From: Actinoplanes octamycinicus
GTDB lineage: Bacteria > Actinomycetota > Actinomycetes > Mycobacteriales > Micromonosporaceae
Direction: 5' to 3'
NCBI RefSeq assembly: GCF_014205225.1
Contig: NZ_JACHNB010000001.1
Coordinates: forward strand, 5,623,501-5,687,500
Length of the DNA stretch: 64,000 bases
Below the pieces are notes generated by a model. The model was not told the origin of the DNA. It did not search any database and worked only from the letters and a program-made list of their open reading frames with translations. This document shows, piece by piece, positions 18,285 through 26,215 of the stretch. The stretch's first letter is position 1. The number at the start of each line of letters is the position of its first letter. Position numbers and translations under genes: made by a program.

Positions 18285-18487
18285 CTGGCGGTCCCTTCGT
18301 CGGTGATCGTGCGACGAGACCGACTCTTCCGGCCCGGCGGCGCCGGATCGACCAGGCAGACCCCCGTCTCCGACCCCGGGGACAACCCGGTCGGACAACG
18401 GGGGCCGACCGGGTGCCCCCGGATGCCGGCCGTCGTCCATCCTGGATGCCGACAGGCGAGCGGACCCACGACGACGGAGGAGCCGGG
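18285..18487. promoter_or_regulatory. Divergent intergenic region, serine hydrolase / sensor kinase
   Basis: About 200 bp between divergently read genes must hold both promoters. No clear -35/-10 pair or operator palindrome was found. The sequence is GC-rich, with tracts such as CCGGCGGCGCC. Confidence 0.3.
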
Positions 18488-19738
18488 ATGGCGACGACGC
18501 ACCCCGCAGCGGCCCGGCTGCTCTATGCCGTGGTGGGACTTCCGCTGGCCCTGATCGGTCTGGTCCACGTCCTGGTCACCGTGGTCGGCGGCGCCGCGCT
18601 GTCGCTGACCGTGATCGGCCTGCCGCTGCTCAGCGCCGGTCTGCGAGGTGCCCGCCGGCTCGGCGGCCTGCACCGCGAACTCGCCCGGCGACTCCTCGGG
18701 GTGCCGGCCGGGGAGCTGCCCCCGCCGCGTCGCGCCGCGGGTGCCGTCGACTGGATCCGGGTCGGGCTGACCGATCCGGCCGGCTGGCGCTCCGCACTGT
18801 TCCTCGTGGCGAAAGTGCCGCTCGGCTACCTCGCCATGGCGGTGGTCGTCGTCCTCTATGGCTATGGTCTCGGGGCGCTCACCTATCCGGCCTGGTGGCG
18901 CCTGGTCCCGCCGCAGACCGACAACGCGGGGGTGCCCCAGGCCGGTCTGTCGCTGCCCGGCGACCTCCCCTTGGACACCTGGCCGAAGGCTCTGCTGACC
19001 GCCCTGGCCGGCGTCCTGCTGCTGCTGGCCGCGCCGCGGGTCCTGCGGGCCGTGCTGGTGCTGGATCGGCTGGCCGTCGCCGGCCTGCTCGGCCGGGGCC
19101 GGCTGCGCGACCGGGTCCGCGAGCTGGAGGAGAGCCGGGCGTTCGCGGTGCAGGACTCCGCCGCCGCGCTGCGCCGCATCGAGCGGGACCTGCACGACGG
19201 TGCCCAGGCCCGGCTGGTGGCGCTGGCGATGAACCTCGGCGCGGCCAAGGAGCAGCTGGCGCACCCCGACGCCGATCCGCAGGCCCGCGAGCTGGTCGGC
19301 AGCGCGCACCGGGACGCCAAGGCCGCCCTGGTGGAGTTGCGTGACCTGGTCCGCGGCATCCACCCGCCGATCCTGGACAGCGGCCTGCCCGACGCGCTGC
19401 GCACCCTGGCCGCCGGCAGCCCGGTCCCGGTCGAGCTGGCCGTCACCCTCACCGCGCGGCCGGACCCGGCGGTCGAGACGATCGCCTACTTCTGTGCCGC
19501 CGAGCTGCTCACCAACGTCGCCAAGCACAGCGGCGCGGCACGGGCCGAGATCGTCGTCGAGGAGGCCGGCGGCCGGCTGTGGCTGCGGGTCACCGACCAC
19601 GGCCGGGGCGGGGCCCGGCCGCGCGGCGGGCTGGCCGGGCTGGCCGACCGGGCCCGCACCGTCGACGGCCACCTGGCGATCGACAGCCCGCCCGGTGGCC
19701 CTACGGTGGTGACCGTGGAGTTGCCGTGCGGATCGTGA
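18488..19738 (+). CDS. Sensor histidine kinase (NarL/DesK-type) with membrane sensor domain
   Basis: The 416-residue protein starts at ATG with a strong GGAGGAG site. Residues 1-210 contain about four membrane helices in the arrangement of the actinobacterial putative-sensor domain (PF13796-like; LIGLVHVLVTVVGGAAL, VAKVPLGYLAMAVVVVL). A HisKA_3 dimerisation helix follows (ALRRIERDLHDGAQARLVAL, phospho-acceptor His236), then a HATPase_c domain (ELLTNVAKHSGAARAE, RGGLAGLADRA). It should phosphorylate the regulator encoded directly downstream. The signal is unknown; the adjacent DD-peptidase-like gene hints at the cell envelope. Confidence 0.9.
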   Translation: MATTHPAAARLLYAVVGLPLALIGLVHVLVTVVGGAALSLTVIGLPLLSAGLRGARRLGGLHRELARRLLGVPAGELPPPRRAAGAVDWIRVGLTDPAGWRSALFLVAKVPLGYLAMAVVVVLYGYGLGALTYPAWWRLVPPQTDNAGVPQAGLSLPGDLPLDTWPKALLTALAGVLLLLAAPRVLRAVLVLDRLAVAGLLGRGRLRDRVRELEESRAFAVQDSAAALRRIERDLHDGAQARLVALAMNLGAAKEQLAHPDADPQARELVGSAHRDAKAALVELRDLVRGIHPPILDSGLPDALRTLAAGSPVPVELAVTLTARPDPAVETIAYFCAAELLTNVAKHSGAARAEIVVEEAGGRLWLRVTDHGRGGARPRGGLAGLADRARTVDGHLAIDSPPGGPTVVTVELPCGS

Positions 19739-19800
19739 TCGCCGGTCCTGGTGGGCCTGTCCCGGGGAGCGTGGAGTTGCCGTGCGGATCGTGATCGCCG
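19715..19800 (+). repeat. Tandem duplication at the kinase/regulator junction with a 22-codon echo ORF
   Basis: A perfect 30-bp direct repeat (19715-19744 and 19771-19800, offset 56 bp) covers the end of the kinase gene and the start of the regulator gene. In the first copy a GTG at 19726 overlaps the kinase stop and opens a 22-codon frame (VRIVIAGPGGPVPGSVELPCGS) that starts like the regulator and ends like the kinase. Its stop at 19792-19794 overlaps the true regulator start just as the kinase stop would have done before the duplication. Confidence 0.85.
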
Positions 19801-20426
19801 AGGACGCCGCGGTGCTGCGCGACGGCCTGACCCACATCCTGACCAGCCGGGGCCACCAGGTCCCGGCCGCGGTGGGGAACGCCGCCGACCTGCTGACCGC
19901 GGTCGCCGAGCACCGGCCGGACGTGGCGATCGCGGACATCCGGATGCCGCCGACGCACACCGACGAGGGGCTGCGCGCGGCCATCACCATCCGCCGGGAG
20001 CACCCGGGGACCGGGGTGCTGGTCTTCTCCCAGTACATCGAGACCCGCTATGCCGCCGACCTGCTGGCCGGCGGCGCGCAGAAGGTCGGGTACCTGCTGA
20101 AGGACCGGGTCGCCGACGTCAGCGACTTCATCGACGCGCTGACCCGGGTGGCCGGCGGCGCCACCGTGCTCGACCCGGACGTGGTCACCCAGATGTTCGC
20201 CGGCAGCCGGCAGTCCGCCGACCTGGCCGTGCTGACTCCCCGGGAGCGGGAGGTGCTGGCGCTGATGGCCGAGGGCCGCTCGAACACCGCGATCGCCGAG
20301 GACCTGGTGCTCGCCTACGGCTCGGTGGAGAAGCACATCACCAGCATCTTCACCAAGCTCGGCCTGCCCGCCTCGGCCAACGACCACCGCCGCGTCCTGG
20401 CGGTCCTGCAATACCTCCGCGCCTAG
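19782..20426 (+). CDS. LuxR/NarL-family response regulator
   Basis: This 214-residue regulator has a receiver domain (MRIVIAEDAAVLRDG, phospho-acceptor Asp52 in VAIADIRMP, conserved Lys in GYLLKD) and a C-terminal LuxR helix-turn-helix (LTPREREVLALMAEGRSNTAIAEDL, VEKHITSIFTKLGL). The GTG start lies in the second copy of the duplicated junction sequence. It is the partner of the upstream kinase. Its targets may include the divergent serine hydrolase, by position only. Confidence 0.92.
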   Translation: MRIVIAEDAAVLRDGLTHILTSRGHQVPAAVGNAADLLTAVAEHRPDVAIADIRMPPTHTDEGLRAAITIRREHPGTGVLVFSQYIETRYAADLLAGGAQKVGYLLKDRVADVSDFIDALTRVAGGATVLDPDVVTQMFAGSRQSADLAVLTPREREVLALMAEGRSNTAIAEDLVLAYGSVEKHITSIFTKLGLPASANDHRRVLAVLQYLRA

Positions 20427-20458
20427 CGACCGCTCGGGGCGGACGTGACAGCCCTGGT

Positions 20459-20486
20459 CCGGGCCGCGGCGGGAACCGCGGCCCGG
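20459..20486. terminator. Bidirectional terminator hairpin
   Basis: A perfect 11-bp GC stem (arms 20459-20469 and 20476-20486, loop CGGGAA) lies between two convergent genes, 7 bp from the stop of the leftward one. There is no U-tract, as is common in actinomycetes. Confidence 0.65.
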
Positions 20487-20493
20487 GAAACGG

Positions 20494-21612
20494 TCAGCGG
20501 CGCAGCGGGACGACCGTCGTTGTGACGATCTTCGTTTTGACCACGTGTTCGGCGGGGACCGAGGCGGTCAGGACCGCGCCCGAGGCGACCGCCACGTCGT
20601 CGCCGATGACCACGTCGGGCTCGATGACGATGCCGGTGCCGAAGCGGGTGCGGTTGCCGATGGTGACCTTGCCCGAGGTGTAGACCGACGGGCCGGTGGC
20701 GTTGTCGTCGCCGATCACGCTGTGGTGGTCGAACGAGTTGTAGGCGGAGAAGAAGTTGTTGTCGCCCACCTTCACCCCGGTCGCCACATGGCAGAACGCG
20801 CAGATGATGTTGCCCTGCCCGAGCTGGGTGTCGGTGGCGATCTTCGCGGTCGGGTCGATCGCGTTGGCGAGCGGGATGCCGGCCTGCTCACAGACGCCGC
20901 GGAACTTGGCGCGGACCGCCGGCGACTTGCCGATCGCGATGATCGCCGCGTCGAAGACCCCGGCCGCGAACAGCTCGGTGAGCCGGCCGCTGCCGCCGAC
21001 GACCGGCACCCCGTGCACCTCGGCGCCCCACCGCGACGTGTCGTCGTCGACGATCGCGACCGCCTGCTGGGTGGTGCTGCCGGCCAGGATGTCCAGCACC
21101 TGGGTGGCGCCGAGCGCCGCCCCGATGATCAGGATCCGCTGCCGGCCGGGCGCGCCGGCCAGCGGGGCGGGCAGGTCGGCGGGCGCCGGGGCAGCCACCG
21201 AGACCGAGGCCGCCGCCTCCACGTCCTTCACCGTGATCAGCCGGTCCAGGCCGAGCGACGCCAGGTCGACGCCCAGCTCGGCGGCGCGCTGCACGGCCTT
21301 CACCGTGGCGCGCGGGCCCTCCGCCGGCCGCTCGGCCGCCTCCCGGAGGGAGGAGGCCAGATAGGCGTCGCGCGCCGCGAGGTCGTCGAACAGCATCGCG
21401 ATCGGCTGCTTGAGCGGCACCTCAGCGCCCTTGCCGGCCTGGTGCAGCAGCACCCCGGCGACCGGCGCGACCACCTCGAGGACCGCCTTGCTCGTCTCCA
21501 CCTCGGCGAGCAGCTCATCCTTCTCCACCTGGGCGCCGTCGTCGGCGAACCACATCACCAGGATGCCGTGCTCGCTGTTGACGTCGTTGGTGGGAACCAG
21601 GACCGGATTCAA
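20494..21612 (-). CDS. Lipoyl domain / E1-E3-binding-like domain / PglD-NeuD-type sugar acyltransferase fusion
   Basis: A 372-residue fusion of three parts. Residues 1-77 are a lipoyl domain like that of 2-oxoacid dehydrogenase E2; the lipoylated Lys is expected at K42 (LAEVETSKAVLEV). Residues about 101-135 resemble the peripheral-subunit-binding domain (VQRAAELGVDLASL, LITVKDVEAA). Residues about 155-372 are a PglD/NeuD-like acyltransferase: a Rossmann part (RILIIGAALGATQVLDIL, VHGVPVVGG) and a left-handed beta-helix with hexapeptide repeats and HHSVIGDD near the expected catalytic His. An E2 should carry a CoA-dependent catalytic domain here instead. The two E1 genes lie directly upstream in the operon. 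Inferred role: move an acyl group from lipoate to an amino sugar. Confidence 0.88.
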   Translation of the reverse strand: MNPVLVPTNDVNSEHGILVMWFADDGAQVEKDELLAEVETSKAVLEVVAPVAGVLLHQAGKGAEVPLKQPIAMLFDDLAARDAYLASSLREAAERPAEGPRATVKAVQRAAELGVDLASLGLDRLITVKDVEAAASVSVAAPAPADLPAPLAGAPGRQRILIIGAALGATQVLDILAGSTTQQAVAIVDDDTSRWGAEVHGVPVVGGSGRLTELFAAGVFDAAIIAIGKSPAVRAKFRGVCEQAGIPLANAIDPTAKIATDTQLGQGNIICAFCHVATGVKVGDNNFFSAYNSFDHHSVIGDDNATGPSVYTSGKVTIGNRTRFGTGIVIEPDVVIGDDVAVASGAVLTASVPAEHVVKTKIVTTTVVPLRR

Positions 21613-21624
21613 CGCGACTCTCCT

Positions 21625-22635
21625 CTAACGGGCGGCGGCGCGCACGGCCGCCTCGATCCGGGCGCTGCCGACCAGCACGTCGGCTTCCTTGGGCTTCGAC
21701 GACGGGATGATGGTGGGCTCGCTGGCCACCACGTCGACCGGCTGCCGGAGTTTGCCGAAGAGCCGCCGGGAGATCACCGACGCCGCCTCGGAGCCCCAGG
21801 ACCAGCCGTCGGCGCCCTCCTCGACGGTGACCAGCCGGCCGGTGACCGCCACCGACCGCTCGACCGGCGCCCAGTCCATCGGCGCGATCTGGGCCGGCAC
21901 CACCAGCTCGGCGAAGATCTCCTCCTCGATGGCGAGCCGCTCGATCACCTGGGCGGCCAGCATCGCCTGGTAGCCGTAGGCCAGCACGGTGACCGTGCAG
22001 TCCTCGGCCGGCACCGCGGAGAGCCGGACCGTCGGCAGCATGCCCGGCGCGTTGTCGCTGGTCGCGATCAGGTCGCCGACCCGGCCGCCGACCGGCGGCG
22101 TCAGGTGCTGCGGGTAGAGCAGCTTGTGCTCCACGTAGAGCACCGGCTCGTCCCGGCCGAGGAAGTCGGCGAAGACCACCCGCGGGTCGTGGTAGAGCGA
22201 GGCGGCGACCACCCGCAGGTGCGGGACGCCGAGGAAGTGTTTCTCCAGGCTCTGGCTGTGGGTGGGCCCGTAGCCGCGGTGCCCGCCGGTGGCCGCGCGG
22301 ATGATCACCGGGCAGGTGGCCTGCTCGGCGTACATCTTCTGGTATTTGGCGATGTGGTTGACGACCTGGTCGAACATCAGCGTCAGGAAGTCGCCGAACA
22401 TCACCTCGGCGATCGGCCGGTAACCGGCCAGCGCCAGGCCGGCCGAGATGCCGGCGATCGCGCCCTCGCTGATCGGGGTGGTCCGCACCCGCTGCGGGAA
22501 GGCCGTGGAGAGGCCGCGGGTGACCTTGAAGGCGCCACCGTACGGATCGGCGATGTCCTCCCCGAGCAACACCACCCGCTCGTCGTCGCCGAGCGCCCCG
22601 CGCAGCGTGTCACCCAGCTCCTTCGCGAAGATCAC
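21625..22635 (-). CDS. 2-oxoacid dehydrogenase-type E1 beta subunit (transketolase-like)
   Basis: The 336-residue protein matches the PDH/BCKDH/acetoin E1 beta family: VVLLGEDIADPYGGAFKVTRG, TTPISEGAIAGISAGLALAG, FGDFLTLMFDQVVNHIAK and RAATGGHRGYGPTHSQSLEKHF, then the transketolase C-terminal domain (VTVLAYGYQAMLAA, RLVTVEEGADGWSWGSEAA). With E1 alpha it should form an alpha2beta2 thiamine-diphosphate decarboxylase. The GTG start overlaps the E1 alpha stop by 4 bp and the lipoyl fusion follows after 12 bp, so all three should be made together. Confidence 0.92.
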   Translation of the reverse strand: MIFAKELGDTLRGALGDDERVVLLGEDIADPYGGAFKVTRGLSTAFPQRVRTTPISEGAIAGISAGLALAGYRPIAEVMFGDFLTLMFDQVVNHIAKYQKMYAEQATCPVIIRAATGGHRGYGPTHSQSLEKHFLGVPHLRVVAASLYHDPRVVFADFLGRDEPVLYVEHKLLYPQHLTPPVGGRVGDLIATSDNAPGMLPTVRLSAVPAEDCTVTVLAYGYQAMLAAQVIERLAIEEEIFAELVVPAQIAPMDWAPVERSVAVTGRLVTVEEGADGWSWGSEAASVISRRLFGKLRQPVDVVASEPTIIPSSKPKEADVLVGSARIEAAVRAAAR

Positions 22636-23567
22636 GCGCTTGCCCTCGCCGTCGCCACGACCTCGCTCAGCGCGGTCTCCACCTCGTCCTCGATCCGTTT
22701 CCGGTCGCTCTCGTCCAGCCGGCGCCCGTGCACCAGCAGCGGCTCGACCAGCCAGCGCTCGGCGATCTCCTGCTCCGGCCGCTCGTCGTCGCTCTTGGAG
22801 TGGTGGCACAGCCGGTACGTGTGGATCAGCAGCACCCGTGGCCCGGCCCCGGACCGCACCGCCGCCACCTCCTCGCCGGCGATCCCGCTCAGCTCCTCCA
22901 CGTCGGTGCTGTCCACCTCGCGCACCGGCACGCCGAACGCGGCGAACCGGGACGCCATGTCGCCGGCCAGGTTGGCCGCGATCGGGGTGCTCTGCGCCCA
23001 CCGGTTGTCCTCGCAGACCACCAGCAGCGGCAGCTTCCACAGCGCGGCCATGTTCAGCGTCTCGTAGACCACGCCCTCGCCGAGCGTGCCGTCCCCGATG
23101 AACACCACGCTGACCGCGTCGTTACCGGAGAGTTGATTCGCGAGGGCGATCCCGGCCGCGTTCGGCACGATGCCGCCCTGCACGCCGTTGGACTTGAAGC
23201 CGGGCGCGCAGATGTGCTGGCTGCCGCCGAGCCCGCGGCAGACGCCGGCCTCCTTGCCCATGATCTCGGCCATCAGGCCCAGGGCGTCGCCGGAGTGCGC
23301 CAGGTAGTGGCCGTGACACCGGTGGTTGCTGAAGATGTGGTCACCCTCGACGAGGTGCTCGGTGACCGCGACCGCGTCGGCCTCCTGGCCGATGCAGGCG
23401 TGCGTGGTCCCGTTGAGCGCACCCTCCTCGAACAGCTGCAACAGCGTCTCTTCGAATCGCCGGATGAACCGCATGCGCCGGTACCGCCGGTGGGCGAGCG
23501 GCTCGCCGGGGATCCCGGTGAGCCGCTCGTCGGTCCCGTCCTGCGCCGGCGCGAGCGCCGTCGACAT
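22632..23567 (-). CDS. 2-oxoacid dehydrogenase-type E1 alpha subunit (ThDP-dependent)
   Basis: The 311-residue protein has the thiamine-diphosphate motif GDGTLGEGVVYETLN ending in VVCEDN, plus THACIGQEADAVAV, HRCHGHYLAHSGD and CRGLGGSQHI, all typical of acetoin/pyruvate E1 alpha. It should decarboxylate a 2-oxoacid and acylate a lipoyl domain together with E1 beta. The substrate (pyruvate, a branched 2-oxoacid or other) cannot be read from sequence. ATG at 23567 has GGGAGG upstream. The gene is divergent from the DegT aminotransferase, and no E3 or normal E2 gene is nearby. Confidence 0.92.
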   Translation of the reverse strand: MSTALAPAQDGTDERLTGIPGEPLAHRRYRRMRFIRRFEETLLQLFEEGALNGTTHACIGQEADAVAVTEHLVEGDHIFSNHRCHGHYLAHSGDALGLMAEIMGKEAGVCRGLGGSQHICAPGFKSNGVQGGIVPNAAGIALANQLSGNDAVSVVFIGDGTLGEGVVYETLNMAALWKLPLLVVCEDNRWAQSTPIAANLAGDMASRFAAFGVPVREVDSTDVEELSGIAGEEVAAVRSGAGPRVLLIHTYRLCHHSKSDDERPEQEIAERWLVEPLLVHGRRLDESDRKRIEDEVETALSEVVATARASA

Positions 23568-23885
23568 CAAAATGTGCCTCCCCCTGGCCGCCCCGCGGGG
23601 CGGGTGATCCCATCGCGCCGACGATACCGACGGGAGGTGGTCCGATGGAGACACCTTCAGCCATCGTCGATGCGCCGGGGATCGTCTAATTTGAGCCGAA
23701 CGGTCGGCGCTCCCCACCCAACGGATGGGACCGGCCCGCGTACGGCGGTGACTACAGTAGTCGAGTCGATCACGACGTACCGTGACGTAATCGGGGTTGC
23801 CGGAAAGCCGTCACAGTGCTGCCGGGACCACCCCCGCGGCGGTACCGTCCGACCACTCGAAACGGACCCCGGGAGTGCATTCACC
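23568..23885. promoter_or_regulatory. Divergent control region, E1 alpha / DegT aminotransferase
   Basis: This 318-bp gene-free stretch separates the two halves of the amino-sugar module. It holds a perfect 13-bp palindrome GACTACAGTAGTC (23750-23762) and, 13 bp downstream, a TCACG/CGTGA inverted pair. These are candidate operator elements; the regulator is unknown. The region is more AT-rich than its surroundings near 23687-23697 (TAATTTGAGCC). Confidence 0.4.
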
Positions 23886-24995
23886 ATGATTCCGCTCGTC
23901 GATCTGCAAGCTGCCCACGCCGAGGTCGCCGAGGAGGTGGACGCCGGATTCAAGCGGGTGCTCGCCACCACCGGGTTCATCGGCGGCGGCGAGGTGGCGG
24001 CGTTCGAGCGTGAGTTCGCCGACTTCTCCGGCGCGGCCCACTGCGTCGGTGTGGCCAACGGCACCGACGCGGTCGAGCTGGCCCTGCGCGCGGCCGGTGT
24101 CGGCCCGGGTGACGAGGTCGTCGTGCCGGCCAACACGTTCGTCGGCACCGCGGAGCCGGTCGCCCGGATCGGCGCCCGCGTGGTGATGGCCGACATGGAC
24201 CCGGAGACCTACCTGGTCGACGTCGACAAGATGCTCGCCGCGGTCGGCCCGAGGACCAAGGCGGTCGTCCCGGTGCACCTCTACGGCCAGCTGGCCGACG
24301 CGCCGCGGCTGCGCGCCGAGCTGGCCGGCAGCGGCGTCGCGGTGGTCGAGGACGCCGCCCAGTCCCAGGGGGCGCTGCGGCACGGTCGCGGCGCCGGCGC
24401 CGACGGCATCGCCGCCACCAGCTTCTACCCGGGCAAGAACCTGGGCGCCTACGGTGACGCCGGGGCGGTGCTCACCCCCGATCACGATCAAGCGACTTTC
24501 GTACGCACGCTGGGCAGTCACGGCGGCCTGCAGAAGTACATTCACGAGGTGGTCGGCGTGAACAGCCGCCTCGACGCGCTCCAGGCCGTCGTGCTGCGGG
24601 CGAAGCTGGCCCGGCTGGGCGCGTGGAACAAGCTGCGCCGGGCCGCCGCCGACCGCTACCACGAGCTGCTCGCCGACCTGGACGTGGTCCGCCCGGCCAC
24701 CCTGGACGGCAACGAGCACGTCTGGCACCTCTACGTGGTCCGGATCCCGGGTGGCCCGCAGCGGCGTGACGCCGTGCTGGCCAGGCTGCACGAGTCCGGT
24801 GTGGGCGCGGGCATCCACTACCCGTACCCTCTGCACCTGACCCCGGCCTTCGCCGACCCGAAGTACCCGGCCGGCAGCTTCCCGCACGCCGAGAAGGCGG
24901 CCGGCGAGATCCTCTCGCTGCCGCTCTACCCGCAGATCACCGTGGACCAGCAGGAGAAGACCGTGGCCGCCCTCGCGACCGCGCTGGAGGGTTAG
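23886..24995 (+). CDS. DegT/DnrJ/EryC1-family PLP aminotransferase (FdtB/QdtB-like)
   Basis: This 369-residue sugar aminotransferase has the family start IPLVDLQAAHAEV, GGGEVAAFEREFA, the substrate loop VGVANGTDAVELAL, VVPVHLYGQLAD, EDAAQSQGAL and the PLP lysine in SFYPGKNLGAYGDAGA, plus VNSRLDALQAVVL. It converts a keto-NDP-hexose to an amino sugar. It best resembles aminotransferases making 3-amino-3,6-dideoxyhexoses, but regiochemistry is not certain. Its amine product is the likely acceptor for the lipoyl-linked acyltransferase in the divergent operon. Confidence 0.92.
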   Translation: MIPLVDLQAAHAEVAEEVDAGFKRVLATTGFIGGGEVAAFEREFADFSGAAHCVGVANGTDAVELALRAAGVGPGDEVVVPANTFVGTAEPVARIGARVVMADMDPETYLVDVDKMLAAVGPRTKAVVPVHLYGQLADAPRLRAELAGSGVAVVEDAAQSQGALRHGRGAGADGIAATSFYPGKNLGAYGDAGAVLTPDHDQATFVRTLGSHGGLQKYIHEVVGVNSRLDALQAVVLRAKLARLGAWNKLRRAAADRYHELLADLDVVRPATLDGNEHVWHLYVVRIPGGPQRRDAVLARLHESGVGAGIHYPYPLHLTPAFADPKYPAGSFPHAEKAAGEILSLPLYPQITVDQQEKTVAALATALEG

Positions 24996-25003
24996 GTAAC
25001 ACC

Positions 25004-26215
25004 GTGTACCTCTCTATTCGGGACCGGCCCGCCGGCGAGAAGGCGGCCGGTTCCCGTGTAGCGACCACCGTGGTGCTGCTCGGAGTGGTCAGCCTGCTCA
25101 CCGACATCTCGTCGGAGATGGTGGCCGCCGTCCTGCCGCTCTACATGACCGCCGAGCTGGGCCTGAGCCTGCTCGCCTACGGTGTGGTCGACGGTCTGTA
25201 CCAGGGGGTCAGCGCCCTGGTCCGGATCTTCGGCGGCTACCTGAACGACCGGACCAACCGGCCGAAGTGGGTGGCCGTCTTCGGCTACGGGATCTCCGCG
25301 CTGAGCCGGATCGCGCTGGTCCCGGCGCACAGCTTCGCCGCGATCACCGCGGTGATCACCGCCGACCGGCTCGGCAAGGGCTTCCGGACCGCGCCGCGCG
25401 ACGCGCTGATCGCCGACGCCTCCGAGCCGTCCATGCTGGGCCGGGCGTTCGGCGTGCACCGGACCCTGGACACGATCGGCGCGGCGCTCGGCCCGCTGGT
25501 CGCCTTCGGGCTGCTGCTGCTCGTGCCGGCCGGCTACAGCGCGGTGTTCGTCGCGTCGTTCGCGTTCGCCCTGCTCGGCGTCGCGATGCTGGTGCTGTTC
25601 GTACCCGACCTGCGCACCTCCGGTAAGGGCCTGCCGGTGCGCCGGATGGTCGCCGAGCTGGCCAGCCCGCGGCTGCGCAAGCCGCTGCTGGCCGCCGGCC
25701 TGCTCGGCCTGTGCACCGTCAGCGACGGGTTCCTCTACCTGTCCCTGCAGGACAGCGGCGACTTCGCGGCCCGCTGGTTCCCGCTGATGTACGTCGGCAC
25801 CAACCTCGTCTACCTGTCCCTGGCGATCCCGTTCGGCCGGCTCGCCGACCGGGTCGGCCGGGCGCGGGTGTTCCTCGGCGGGCACGTCGCGCTGCTGCTG
25901 ACCTACCTGGTGGCCGGCGGCTCGGACGGCGGGCTGATCGCCACCCTGGTCGCGCTCGGCCTGCTCGGCGCCTACTACGCGGCCACCGACGGGGTGCTGC
26001 CCGCGCTGATCAGCCGCCGGGTGTCGGCCGACGCCCGGGGCAGCGGGATCGCCGCCGCGCAGACCGTGGTGGTGCTGGCCCGCTTCGCGGTGTCGCTGGC
26101 CTTCGCCGGACTGTGGGAGGCACTGGGCCCGTCCCCGGCGCTCCTGTTCGCCGCTGGTTTCCTCATGGCCGGGATCGGAGCGGCCTCCTGGCTGCTGAAA
26201 GGCATCGACAGGTGA
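25004..26215 (+). CDS. MFS transporter
   Basis: The 403-residue protein has twelve predicted helices and the motif-A-like loop GGYLNDRTNRPKWVAVFGYG, followed by DRLGKGFRTAPRDALIADAS, which is common in a bacterial MFS subgroup annotated as exporters of unknown substrate. The GTG start lies 8 bp after the aminotransferase stop. It may export a metabolite linked to polysaccharide synthesis, but this is only positional. It overlaps the next gene by GTGA. Confidence 0.88.
   Translation: MYLSIRDRPAGEKAAGSRVATTVVLLGVVSLLTDISSEMVAAVLPLYMTAELGLSLLAYGVVDGLYQGVSALVRIFGGYLNDRTNRPKWVAVFGYGISALSRIALVPAHSFAAITAVITADRLGKGFRTAPRDALIADASEPSMLGRAFGVHRTLDTIGAALGPLVAFGLLLLVPAGYSAVFVASFAFALLGVAMLVLFVPDLRTSGKGLPVRRMVAELASPRLRKPLLAAGLLGLCTVSDGFLYLSLQDSGDFAARWFPLMYVGTNLVYLSLAIPFGRLADRVGRARVFLGGHVALLLTYLVAGGSDGGLIATLVALGLLGAYYAATDGVLPALISRRVSADARGSGIAAAQTVVVLARFAVSLAFAGLWEALGPSPALLFAAGFLMAGIGAASWLLKGIDR

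Noticed and set aside
21625..23567. E1 genes as an ordinary catabolic pyruvate, branched-chain or acetoin dehydrogenase
   Set aside because: No CoA-acyltransferase E2 core or E3 gene is present, and the lipoyl domain is fused to a sugar acyltransferase beside an amino-sugar gene.
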